Shown one piece after another: positions 36,108-44,521 of a stretch of 64,000 nucleotides of DNA. Location of the stretch: assembly GCA_951812305.1 (NCBI GenBank), contig CATOSB010000011.1, positions 372,001 through 436,000 on the forward strand. Direction: 5' to 3'. Under the pieces are notes generated by a model. It was not told the origin of the DNA. It was given only the letters and a program-made list of their open reading frames with translations, and searched no databases. The translations under genes and the position numbers were made by a program. Each line of letters begins with the position of its first letter. The stretch's first letter is position 1. The stretch is from an uncultured Paracoccaceae bacterium. GTDB taxonomy: Bacteria; Pseudomonadota; Alphaproteobacteria; Rhodobacterales; Rhodobacteraceae.

Positions 36108-37394
36108 TTAGTTCTTTGCCGGAACCCAGCTTGGCAGGCTGAAATCCTGCGTCGCGTATTCTGGCGGGTAGACCACGCCAACGCTGCCATCCTCGTTCCA
36201 CTGCACTACCACCATCGACGGCTGGGCGAAGTCATAGGGCGCCTCGAGGTCAAAAAACGCATTATGCGGATAGGTCCGGCCCGTGACCGGCTCTACCGTC
36301 TCATAATCCCAGAACCCATAGCGCAGCCAAAGCTGACCGTCCTTTTCCAGCTTCAGATCCTGCTGGATCATCTCGCCCGCCCATGCGGACGCTTCCCAGC
36401 CACCGGCAGCTTCCGCCGAGGCCATTGCCTGTTTCACGCCGTGATAAGCGTTGAAGCCGTTGAAATGCGGGATCACCGGGCGCGAGTCATATTTCGCCTG
36501 ATATGTATCGACGAAAGCCTGACTGACCGGATCGAGAGCGAAGCCCACCGACGGCACGGGCGACAGGGTCGAGATGCCGCCCCCGGCCCCGCCGGTGTCG
36601 TCCCAATATTCCATGCCCAGCGCAGAAACGTTCACACCGGTCATCGCCATTGGCACTTGCAGTTTCACATACTGGCTGGAAACAACCTGGCTGTTTACCG
36701 ACGACACCTGATAGATAAAGTCTGCGCCACTCGCCTGCGCCTTCGAAAAGATCGGTGCGAAATCGACTGTGCCGATGTCATAGGTGATGATGTCTTTCAC
36801 CTCGATCCCCGCGACGGGGGCCAGCGCATCGGTCACCAACCCGGTGATCGCACCGCCAAAGGCGGTATCTTCCGCCAGAATAACAACACTTTCAAAGCCC
36901 ATTTTACCCTTTAGCACATCCGCGCCGAAGTTGATGTAAAGCGTCGCCAGCGCCTCATCCGAGGCAATATTCATGAAATAGGGCGCCATGCCTTCCGGGT
37001 CTTCGGCGACCATGTCGATGATGCCGATATATGAAGTCCAGGTATCAAGTGTCGGAATGCGGTATTCCTGCATCCGCGGCAACCAGCCAAGTGACACATC
37101 GTCGATTGAACCCGAGACGATAAAGTTCACTTCCTCGGTTTCGGCCAGATACTCATAGGCCTTGATCCCTTCGGTCACATCTTCGCCCGTATCAGCCGAA
37201 ACCAGCGTGATCGGCGTCCCGTAACCGCCCGCTGCGTTCAGTTCTTCAATTGCTATTTCGGCGCCGCGCAATGTCGACAAGCCGGTGTCCGAACTCAGGC
37301 TTCCAATGAACCCGATCTTCGTTTCCGCCAACGCGCCTGTGGCCACGAAGGCGGCGGCAGACGCGCCCAGCAGCAGTCTCATTGTCTTTGTCAT
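36108..37394 (-). CDS. ABC transporter substrate-binding protein, LivK/amide type
   Basis: 428 residues from ATG 37394 (MTKTMRLLLGASAAAFVATG), behind GGGAGGAAATT. Signal peptide cut after ALA. Peripla_BP_6 fold: IGFIGSLSSDTGLSTLRGAEIAIEEL-type opening (FIGSLSSDTGLST), VNFIVSGSIDDVS and ILAEDTAFGGAITGL. It is longer than LivK (about 370 residues) and closer in length to amide/urea-type binding proteins. It is the first gene of the Liv-type operon and lies 42 bp downstream of a 15-bp palindrome shared with the BMC promoter, so its ligand is probably the BMC pathway substrate or a relative. Confidence 0.9.
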   Translation of the reverse strand: MTKTMRLLLGASAAAFVATGALAETKIGFIGSLSSDTGLSTLRGAEIAIEELNAAGGYGTPITLVSADTGEDVTEGIKAYEYLAETEEVNFIVSGSIDDVSLGWLPRMQEYRIPTLDTWTSYIGIIDMVAEDPEGMAPYFMNIASDEALATLYINFGADVLKGKMGFESVVILAEDTAFGGAITGLVTDALAPVAGIEVKDIITYDIGTVDFAPIFSKAQASGADFIYQVSSVNSQVVSSQYVKLQVPMAMTGVNVSALGMEYWDDTGGAGGGISTLSPVPSVGFALDPVSQAFVDTYQAKYDSRPVIPHFNGFNAYHGVKQAMASAEAAGGWEASAWAGEMIQQDLKLEKDGQLWLRYGFWDYETVEPVTGRTYPHNAFFDLEAPYDFAQPSMVVVQWNEDGSVGVVYPPEYATQDFSLPSWVPAKN

Positions 37395-37435
37395 AATTTC
37401 CTCCCTGATCTGTCTTTGGGTCGTTTCGACCTCTC

Positions 37436-37450
37436 TGTATACAGTATACA
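37436..37450. promoter_or_regulatory. 15-bp palindromic operator upstream of the Liv-type operon
   Basis: TGTATACAGTATACA: perfect 7-bp arms around one central base. The same site, with one mismatch, lies in the BMC/oxidase divergent promoter at 47719-47733. The size, symmetry and GTATAC core suit a GntR (FadR-type) repressor. No such regulator is encoded in the window. Confidence 0.75.
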
Positions 37451-37692
37451 AAGCAGCCGGATGGCGCTTCGTCAATGATTCTGATCTTGTTACTTTATCG
37501 CCGAATTCCCGCGACGCACGGGTGCATTGTTACCAAGCGCAATGTCAACGACGCGGCTAACCCGTATTATTGAACCCTGACCGCGCGCAAAACCGTCGAA
37601 ACCGTGTTGCAAATCCACCAAATCCAGAGACTATCGGCTATTCGCCTTTTGCGTCATATCCAGCGCGACAAGCGCAGGTGTTATACCAAGGG

Positions 37693-38271
37693 TTATTCAA
37701 TCTGACCGACTTTCGCCCAGTTGCGGCTTGCGATGGATGTGATGGTTTGCGGTCTTGCGATGAGGTTGTTCCAGGCCTCGCACCCCGCGTCGAGAATCGC
37801 GTCATATGTGTCGAACGTCCGGTTTGCGAGCCATGTCTGGCGGAGATATTGCCAAATGTTTTCGGTTGGATTCAGCTCTGGTGATTTGGGCGGCAGAAAC
37901 ATGAGCGACAGGTTTTGCGGGATTTCCAGAGCGGATGTCGTGTGCCAGCCGGCTTGGTCCATGAGGATGACGGCGTGGGCGCCATCGGAGACAATTTTGC
38001 TGATTTCTTCCAGGTGGCGCTGCATCGCATAGGTGTCGGCTGCTGGCATCATGATCGCCGCGCCGGTGCCGCGTTCGGGGCAGATGGCGCCAAAAAGATA
38101 CGCATTTTGGTAACGCTGATCGGCGGGCTGGCGGGGCCGTGTGCCCTTGCGTGCCCACTGGCGGACGCGGGTGTTCTTCTGACCGAGACGCATCTCGTCC
38201 TGGAACCAGATTTCGACGGGTTTGTCCGGCGGCACCCCCTGAAGCGTCTCCTTCAGATTGTCGCCGAAGTT
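37693..38271 (-). CDS. IS630 transposase orfB, type a copy 2
   Basis: Catalytic half entered by a -1 shift at the T7 run 38270-38276; same DDE motifs as copy 1 (FQDEMR, LMDQAGWH, NPTEN). Confidence 0.88.
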   Translation of the reverse strand, partial: NFGDNLKETLQGVPPDKPVEIWFQDEMRLGQKNTRVRQWARKGTRPRQPADQRYQNAYLFGAICPERGTGAAIMMPAADTYAMQRHLEEISKIVSDGAHAVILMDQAGWHTTSALEIPQNLSLMFLPPKSPELNPTENIWQYLRQTWLANRTFDTYDAILDAGCEAWNNLIARPQTITSIASRNWAKVGQIE

Positions 38272-38762
38272 TTTTTGAAATCCTCAATGACCTGCACGTC
38301 CTGCCCCGGGTGCTGAGGGCGTGCGCTGATGTGGGAAAAGCCCAGATTGTGCAGAATCTGCCCCACATGGCGCTCGTGATAGTCGACGCCAAAACGCGCC
38401 TTGATCACATTCTTCAAATCGACCCGCCGCCAGCGGACGACACCGTCCTTTTCAGGATCAGGACCGGTCTCGACAAGAGCCGCCAGTTCATCCAGTTGCG
38501 CATTGTCAAGGCGGGATCGCGAGCCTCCTCGCTGCCGATCCAGCAGCCCCGCTGGACCATCAGCGTTGAAACGGAGCACCCAGTCCCTGAGCGTTTGCCG
38601 GTCCATCCCGCCAATGCGGGCCGCAGCCCCACGCGACATGCCATCGGCGATAGCGGCAAGCGACAAAAGCCGTCGGCTCTGCCGGGCATCAGAACTCTCT
38701 GCGGCAAGCTTGCGCAGATCATTGGCGGTAAAATCGGCTCGCATCGGTATCCTGGCTGGCAT
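38253..38762 (-). CDS. IS630 transposase orfA, type a copy 2
   Basis: DNA-binding half from ATG 38762 behind AAAGGAG, as in copy 1; the A7 run is kept. Confidence 0.88.
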   Translation of the reverse strand: MPARIPMRADFTANDLRKLAAESSDARQSRRLLSLAAIADGMSRGAAARIGGMDRQTLRDWVLRFNADGPAGLLDRQRGGSRSRLDNAQLDELAALVETGPDPEKDGVVRWRRVDLKNVIKARFGVDYHERHVGQILHNLGFSHISARPQHPGQDVQVIEDFKKTSATI

Positions 38763-39280
38763 CGGTGGTCTCCTTTGCCAATCTTGAATCACCTCAGCAC
38801 CTCAGGCGGTACCCAAAATCCATAGCTGAGTCATTTTGAAGCACCCTTGGTATTATACCGTCGACCATCCGACCCGGGGGGTAGGGTCCATAACGGTTTG
38901 GCCCCACGATGAATGTGACACGGACGTTATCCCCCTCCACTTCGCTGATATCGAAATGAAAGGCGTCGGTCCGCGTCGAAAACGTGTCTGAAATCAGTTC
39001 TCGCAGCTCTACCTTTGAAAGTGACGACCGCGAGTTGATACCCCAACGCACCTGAATTTCGATTGAGACCGCCGATGTTTGACCATCGACGGCCGCAACC
39101 GCATCTTTGGAAATTCCAAGCGGTCGAAAATACGGATTGTTGGTGAACTTATACAGCGCAAGGGCGCCAAATGCCGGCAATGCCAGCAGGAAGATTGCTC
39201 CTGCAAAAATCAGGTATTGTCGGAATTCGCTCATTCATATGACCGCGCTGCATTTTCAGTACGGAATTGTAAGGCAAGGG

Positions 39281-40881
39281 GTAACTCCCAAGCACCCTGT
39301 CCGATAGGGTTGCGGGGTTTTGTTCCGTCAGAGCCGTGCGATGATCTGAGGTGGTGACAGGGTCAGGATTTCCAGGATGTTGAACCGGTGTTTTCTGGCC
39401 GTCGAGATGACGGACCTGATGTCGGCGAAGACCCGCGCGCCCTCGAGGGTGCGGAAGGTGCCCGAGATTTTCATGCGCAGCTTCATCATGCGCAGGTCCT
39501 GTTCGGCCTGATTGTTTGTGAATGGGACCGCGAAGTCGGCGATGAATCGCAAAACGTCATCGCGGTAGTCACGCAGGCGGAGGAGCAGGTTGTGGCCTGG
39601 CCGCCTGGCTTTTCGGCCGCGGGTGCCGGGGCTTTTGGCCAGCGGGGGCCGGCGTTCGTGGAAGGCGAGCCCCTTGGCGAGGATCGCCATGTATCTGGTG
39701 ACGATACCCTGGCGAACCAGTTCCGGGAGTTCGGTCTCGCCTTGATCCTGAGCCGCGCATCTGAGCTGATTGGCGCTATGAAGCACTGCGCTCATCTCCG
39801 TCGCCCAAGGCTCTTTTTCGATCTCTTCGATGGCCTTGAGTTCGCGCAAGTGATGCGCCCCGCAGAGGGCGTGGGCGTCCACTCCGCTCATATGGGCGTA
39901 GTAGGGTTTCCAGTGATCATGAATGATCGTCCCGCCGGTCAGGAAGGTTGGAACAGCACCGCGTTTGGCGCTGATGCGGTAATGGGTGAAGGCGGTATCG
40001 CAGATCGTGTGCAGCCAGTGCAGCTTGCCGGCAACACGAAGTCCGGTCTCGTCCAGATGCCGAACGCCGCCTTCGGCAAGCCGGGCGAGAATGTGTTCAA
40101 CCACGACACCCATCTTATTTGCCGCGCCGCGCGTCCAGTTGGTCACGCTGGCCGCGCACAAGCTGGTGGCCCCAAACAGGTCGCGCATAAGCTGGCAGAC
40201 CCGATCCTCGGGTATCAGCTGCTGAACATTGCAATAGACCGCCACTGCCCGCATGCGCGTGCCATATTGCACATGCGCGGCCACGCCATCGGGAAAGCCA
40301 GCCGTCGTCGTGGCTCGACAATGGTCGCAACAATAAACCGCCGCCTGATGCTCGGTGACCTCCAGGCGTGGCGCAGGCAAGTCGAACACCTGACGCTTCT
40401 CGATCCCTTTCACCATCTCCGCCGTCAGGGCGCTCTGACAGGCGCTGCAATGCGTCGCCTCATGCCGTTCGACAAAGTCGGGTGTTGACGTCTGGCGCAG
40501 GGTGTCGCCCCGGTGGCCAACTTGGCCGCCACTTTTCTTTCCGGATTTGCCACGCAGGCTGCGCGGGGCTGGCTTCTTCAGGCCATCACTTGAAGGGGGC
40601 TTGCTGCTATTGCTGCTGTTCTTGGCCAACTGTCGGCGCAGGTCCGTGATCTCTTCCGCCATGCTCGCCAACGCAGCTTCAAGCTCAGCGATCCGACGCA
40701 GAGCCGTGGCGAGAAGTTGTTCAAGGGCGGCAACCTGATCCATCCCACCACTGATTCAGAGAAATCAACCCGGCGCCACAGAATTCAGACAAGAAAGAAA
40801 AAAAACACGCGCAAAATGGCAAATTCGACTCACCATAAAACTGACAATAACACTCAAACGTGGGGGGTGCTTGGGAGTTAC
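39281..40881 (-). mobile_element. IS66 family element (ISBst12-like), copy 3
   Basis: 1601 bp, duplication GGCAAGGG (39273-39280, 40882-40889). It sits between the end of the BMC operon and the small membrane-protein gene and does not cut either. Confidence 0.94.
39328..40743 (-). CDS. tnpC: IS66 family transposase (TnpC type), copy 3
   Basis: 471 residues, same domains as the copy at 1333. At the two variable sites it has ATC and CGG (Arg in place of Gln in FHERxPPL). Intact. Confidence 0.95.
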   Translation of the reverse strand: MDQVAALEQLLATALRRIAELEAALASMAEEITDLRRQLAKNSSNSSKPPSSDGLKKPAPRSLRGKSGKKSGGQVGHRGDTLRQTSTPDFVERHEATHCSACQSALTAEMVKGIEKRQVFDLPAPRLEVTEHQAAVYCCDHCRATTTAGFPDGVAAHVQYGTRMRAVAVYCNVQQLIPEDRVCQLMRDLFGATSLCAASVTNWTRGAANKMGVVVEHILARLAEGGVRHLDETGLRVAGKLHWLHTICDTAFTHYRISAKRGAVPTFLTGGTIIHDHWKPYYAHMSGVDAHALCGAHHLRELKAIEEIEKEPWATEMSAVLHSANQLRCAAQDQGETELPELVRQGIVTRYMAILAKGLAFHERRPPLAKSPGTRGRKARRPGHNLLLRLRDYRDDVLRFIADFAVPFTNNQAEQDLRMMKLRMKISGTFRTLEGARVFADIRSVISTARKHRFNILEILTLSPPQIIARL

Positions 40882-40945
40882 GGCAAGGGTCTTAATATGC
40901 GGGTAATCGGAATGCTGCGCAGGACAGAATCGCCCGACTTCCATG

Positions 40946-41353
40946 TCAGAACCCGGCGATGTGTCCGTCTTCATCATGCACAATCGCGTCGACGTCGATC
41001 TCGATCATCATCCCCGGCTGCGTCAATCCGGCCTGCACGCCGGTCACAACGGGATCGATGCCCTTAAACACCTCGCCATGCGCATTGATGAAGCCTCCCG
41101 CCTTCGCCATATCCGTTACATAAGCGCGGGTGCGCATAACATGGCGCATCTCGGCTCCGACAGCCTTCAGCGCCTCTTCGATACGTCCGAAGATATAGAC
41201 CGATTGCGCATAGCAATCCCCCGGCGCGTGAAGTTTCCCGGTTGGTTCAATCGCCGTCGTTCCAGCGACATACACAAATGGCCCGACTCTTTTGGCGCGG
41301 GAATAGCTGCCGATTTCCTCAAACCGTCCGCCGCCCTGCGCTTTGCGGATCAT
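40946..41353 (-). CDS. RidA family protein (YjgF/YER057c/UK114)
   Basis: 135 residues. IGSYSRAKRVGPFVYVAGTT near the N-terminus, VYIFGRIEEALKAVGAEMRH and VMRTRAYVTDM in the middle, and an end VTGVQAGLTQPGMMIEIDVDAIV. RidA proteins hydrolyse reactive enamine/imine intermediates to keto-acids; the family Arg in MRTRAYV is the usual substrate-binding Arg. It overlaps the malate-dehydrogenase-like gene by 4 bp as the last gene of the BMC operon, so it likely clears an imine made by the oxidase or opine-dehydrogenase-like enzyme. Confidence 0.88.
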   Translation of the reverse strand: MIRKAQGGGRFEEIGSYSRAKRVGPFVYVAGTTAIEPTGKLHAPGDCYAQSVYIFGRIEEALKAVGAEMRHVMRTRAYVTDMAKAGGFINAHGEVFKGIDPVVTGVQAGLTQPGMMIEIDVDAIVHDEDGHIAGF

Positions 41354-42525
41354 GATGCCAGCCGCGCCTTGATCGCGTCGGCCGCATGTCGCAGCGTGTC
41401 GCGCTCCGCGTCCGCAAGGGACAATTCCTCGACATCCACCAACCCTGACACGCCCAGATACGCAGGCACGCCCAGCACAACACCCTCGATCCCGTATTCG
41501 CCATCCAACATCACCGATACCGGCACGGGTCCAACCCGCGCGCCGCGAATGTGATCAAGCAATTCGACACTGGAATGCGCAGGGGCAATCGTCGCCGAGC
41601 CGGATTTCTTTAGCGCTACAACCTGCCCACCGCCGGTTACCGCATCTTTCACGCATTCCTCGATTTGCGCCGCACTAAGAAACTTGTCCAGCGGCGCACC
41701 CTTGATCCGCGCCAGCGACGGGATCGGGGCCATCTCATCCCCGTGGCTACCCAGAGCAATCGCCTCAACATCGGCCGGTGTCACGCCCGCAGCCATCGCC
41801 AGCGCATTGCGGAAGCGGCTGGAATCAAGCGTACCGGCCATGCCCAACACTCGCTCTCGCGGAAAGCCGGTCGCGCGCAGCATCTCGGTCGTCATCTCAT
41901 CCAGCGGATTGGTGACGACGATAACGATCGCTTCCGGTGCCTGCGTGCGGATCGCATCCGCCGCCGCATGGATCACGCGGCGGTTCACGTCGATCAGATC
42001 GGCCCGCGTCATGCCGGGAGAACGCGCGCGCCCCGCGGTAACAACCACCACGTCTGCACTGCTGACTAACCCCAGATCTTCCCCGCCGGTGCATCGCGCC
42101 GTCGTTCCCGTGATCCCGCTTGTGTGGTTCAGATCCAATGCCGTTGCCGCCGCCAGCCCCGGCGCGATATCGATCAATGCGATCTCATCGGCCATATCGG
42201 CATTGGCCGCCAGATGTGCGATGTTGCTACCAACACCCCCCGCTCCGACCAGCGCCAGCTTAGTGAACCGCCGTGCCTCACGACTTGCCGCCGCAGGCGC
42301 AACCCAACGGGTAGAGCGGCGATACATTGCCCGCCGCATCGCCGTATTTCCGTCCGCCGATATCGGCGCGGGTCTTTCCAGCGGCCCATCCACCAGCCGA
42401 ATGCGCAGCCGCGCGGCGGTCTCTCGCGCGACATCCGTGACGATGTCCCCCGGCAGAAGCTCAAAGACAACGCGACCTCTTGCGCCCGCGTCCTCAATCG
42501 CCTCTGACCCGATGACGCGACCCAT
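41350..42525 (-). CDS. Malate/lactate-dehydrogenase-like protein with N-terminal extension, BMC-associated
   Basis: 391 residues. From about residue 88 it is a complete LDH/MDH-fold enzyme: LALVGAGGVGSNIAHLAA, ALDLNHTSG, GRARSPGMTRADLIDVN (catalytic Arg loop), VTNPLDEMT and LGSHGDEMAP (catalytic His), ending with the GSATIAPAHSSVEL helix. The first 85 residues are extra and include DIVTDVARETAARLRIRLVD, like the short TPAARDxARxxGI segment seen in several BMC enzymes; it may be a targeting or assembly domain. It could recycle NAD for the aldehyde dehydrogenase inside the shell, a job usually done by an alcohol dehydrogenase. The role is inference. Confidence 0.82.
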   Translation of the reverse strand: MGRVIGSEAIEDAGARGRVVFELLPGDIVTDVARETAARLRIRLVDGPLERPAPISADGNTAMRRAMYRRSTRWVAPAAASREARRFTKLALVGAGGVGSNIAHLAANADMADEIALIDIAPGLAAATALDLNHTSGITGTTARCTGGEDLGLVSSADVVVVTAGRARSPGMTRADLIDVNRRVIHAAADAIRTQAPEAIVIVVTNPLDEMTTEMLRATGFPRERVLGMAGTLDSSRFRNALAMAAGVTPADVEAIALGSHGDEMAPIPSLARIKGAPLDKFLSAAQIEECVKDAVTGGGQVVALKKSGSATIAPAHSSVELLDHIRGARVGPVPVSVMLDGEYGIEGVVLGVPAYLGVSGLVDVEELSLADAERDTLRHAADAIKARLAS

Positions 42526-43148
42526 CAGCCCTTGCGACCCTCGACGGCCTCAATCGCCTGTACCGCCGCGTCCATCGCTGTCTTTACGCTGTTTTCCGAC
42601 CCCGAGAAGAACAGCCGACCGAACCGCCCGACTGCGCGCACCTCGACGATGTCGATTTCGGCGGCTTTTTCGGCTTCGTTCGTCGCAATCGAAATGTAAG
42701 CCGCTGGCGCGCATTCGAGGATACCCAGCGTCTGCCCCGGCACCAAAAGCGACCCCTTACGCCACTTGTTCAAAAGCTGCGCCTGATAGGGCTCGACACT
42801 GGTGATGATCTGCATTGAGCCAATCTGAGGTTTGATCCGGTCGTGCATCGACGCGCCAAGCTCTGTAAGGATCGCATCGCGCGCCATCGACACCTCAGCG
42901 TTGGAAGGCGAGCGCAGGATGAAGAACCCGAATTCGCGTTCGACCAACTGGGTCGTGGCCTCGACGCTAGACGCCTTCAACGCACGGTCGATCAACTGGA
43001 ACACTCCGTTGCCGGGGGCCAACTCGCCGATCAGAACCGTGTCGCCCGAAAGCGGGATCGACCCTTGAACGGTCGCGCCATTATAGGCCGCGAATTTGGG
43101 TTGCAGATTGTCGATCTGCATCAGGGCGCGAATGGTAATGTCGCTCAT
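42525..43148 (-). CDS. BMC shell protein, tandem-domain trimer (BMC-T)
   Basis: 207 residues with two BMC domains: about 5-95 (RALMQIDNLQPKFAAYNGAT, LIDRALKASSVEATTQLVER, FGFFILRS) and 105-200 (GSMQIITSVEPYQAQLLNKW, LGILECAPAAYISIATNEAE, FGRLFFSG). Three chains would make one pseudo-hexameric tile of the shell facet, often with a larger pore. IDNLQP with the permuted-looking order resembles the trimer of Rhodococcus/Mycobacterium (RMM) compartments. It overlaps the aldehyde dehydrogenase gene by 4 bp. Confidence 0.9.
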   Translation of the reverse strand: MSDITIRALMQIDNLQPKFAAYNGATVQGSIPLSGDTVLIGELAPGNGVFQLIDRALKASSVEATTQLVEREFGFFILRSPSNAEVSMARDAILTELGASMHDRIKPQIGSMQIITSVEPYQAQLLNKWRKGSLLVPGQTLGILECAPAAYISIATNEAEKAAEIDIVEVRAVGRFGRLFFSGSENSVKTAMDAAVQAIEAVEGRKG

Positions 43149-44521
43149 GCGTAATCCTCATAAATGTCGCGCCAGTCGCGGTTCGCGTAAGCCACGCGTT
43201 TGATGTTGATCAGTGACAGCGCGGTCACATTGTCCGACGTGATCGAGCCAGACCATGTCCCCGTGCCCAGCATAAACGACGGCTCCAGATCGGTCGCATA
43301 ACCCGCGCCCCCGTGGATCGCAGGCACATTGACTAGCACCCGCCCCGTCGGCACCCGCGCAAAATCAGCCACAACGCCCGGGTCATTGGAATGGATCACT
43401 GCCGAATGCCCCCAGCCCTCGAACCGTGCAATCCCATGCGCCAACTCGATCCCATGCGCCGAATTTTTGGCCTCATAGAACGCCATGATCGGGTTCAGCT
43501 TCTCTGCCGACAGCGGCCGCTGCCAGCCGATCTCGGCCTCGTCGCTTACCAGAACTTTTGTCCCCGGCGGGATCGAAAACTGCGCCAGTTCGGCCAGCCG
43601 CTCGGGCGATTGCCCCACCCGCTCCGGGTTCATCCGCTGACGCCCAAGGAAGACAACTATGGCCAACCTGTCCGCTTCTGCAGGCGTGCAGAAGTAACAC
43701 CCGGCCTCTTTCAGGGCGAAACGCATCTCGCGTGCGATGTGCGGATCCGCGATAACCGCCTGTTCACTCACACAGGCCGTCCCGTAATCGAACGCTTTCG
43801 ACGCCACGATCATTTCGGCGACTTCCGCCAGATCGTCCTTCATCGAAGCATGAACATAACACGGGACATTCCCCGCCCCGACCGCCAGTGTCGGCTTGCC
43901 ACAGCTATAAGCTGCCTTCACCATTCCCGGCCCGCCGGTCGCCATGATCACCGACGTCCGGCGATGCTTCATCAGCGCATCGGTGCCCTCAATCGTCACA
44001 TGCTCCAGACATTGCACCAGCCCCTTCGGCGCGCCCGCCTGTTCCGCCGCGGCGGCCATAATCCGCACAACCTCGTTGCCCGACCGAACGCCCCTCGGGT
44101 GCGGGGCACACACGATGGCATTGCCCGCCTTGACCGCCGACAAAACCTTGAAGATCACCGTACTTGTCGGGTTCGTCACCGGGATCAGCGCCGCGACCAC
44201 GCCCATCGGTTCGCCAAAGGCCGCAATCTTGGTGGCATCGTCGCGCCATAGCATCCCCAGCGTCGTGATATCGCGCAGCCAGTTCACCGTCTCGCGCACG
44301 TTCATCAGATCCTTGACGCGTTTGTCCTCAGGGTTGCCATACCCCGTCTCTTCAAACGCCATCCGGCCGAGACGCGCGCATTCCGGCTCCACTGCCCGCG
44401 CCATCGCCTCAACAATCGCGTCGACCTGCGCCGGGTCTGTGCCGAGGAAATCCTGATAGGCTTTGAAGGCCGTGTCTGCCGCGCGGCGCGCGGCGTCGAT
44501 GGAAAGAAGATCGACGTCCAT
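43145..44521 (-). CDS. CoA-acylating aldehyde dehydrogenase, BMC-associated
   Basis: 458 residues of the EutE/PduP/AdhE-N type. VVAALIPVTNPTSTVIFKVL and VCAPHPRG, the NAD-loop TGGPGMVKAAYSCGKPTLA, catalytic Cys in DYGTACVSEQAV and HGGAGYATDLEPSFMLGTG near the end all fit the CoA-acylating class, not the acid-forming one. It turns an aldehyde, CoA and NAD into acyl-CoA and is the core enzyme of metabolosome-type BMCs. The leading 20 residues (LLSIDAARRAADTAFKAYQD) form an amphipathic helix that could be a targeting peptide. Starts and stops overlap both neighbours. Confidence 0.92.
   Translation of the reverse strand: MDVDLLSIDAARRAADTAFKAYQDFLGTDPAQVDAIVEAMARAVEPECARLGRMAFEETGYGNPEDKRVKDLMNVRETVNWLRDITTLGMLWRDDATKIAAFGEPMGVVAALIPVTNPTSTVIFKVLSAVKAGNAIVCAPHPRGVRSGNEVVRIMAAAAEQAGAPKGLVQCLEHVTIEGTDALMKHRRTSVIMATGGPGMVKAAYSCGKPTLAVGAGNVPCYVHASMKDDLAEVAEMIVASKAFDYGTACVSEQAVIADPHIAREMRFALKEAGCYFCTPAEADRLAIVVFLGRQRMNPERVGQSPERLAELAQFSIPPGTKVLVSDEAEIGWQRPLSAEKLNPIMAFYEAKNSAHGIELAHGIARFEGWGHSAVIHSNDPGVVADFARVPTGRVLVNVPAIHGGAGYATDLEPSFMLGTGTWSGSITSDNVTALSLINIKRVAYANRDWRDIYEDYA

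Larger units (their letters stand above)
37686..38850 (-). mobile_element. IS630 family element type a, copy 2
   Basis: 1165 bp, CCAAGGG/CCCTTGG ends, TA at 37684-37685 and 38851-38852. Inserted in the C-terminal codons of a small membrane-protein gene. Confidence 0.94.
37631..39234 (-). pseudogene. Small membrane-anchored protein of unknown function, C-terminus cut by an IS630
   Basis: From ATG 39234 the product has one N-terminal transmembrane helix (YLIFAGAIFLLALPAFGALA) and an exported or cytoplasmic domain of about 100 residues with IEIQVRWGINSRSSLS and VRVTFIVGPNRYGP. The frame runs into the IS630 at 38850. Joining the flanks with a single TA restores MVDGIITPALVALDMTQKAN and a stop at 37631, so about 16 C-terminal residues are displaced. 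I do not recognise the family. Confidence 0.7.
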
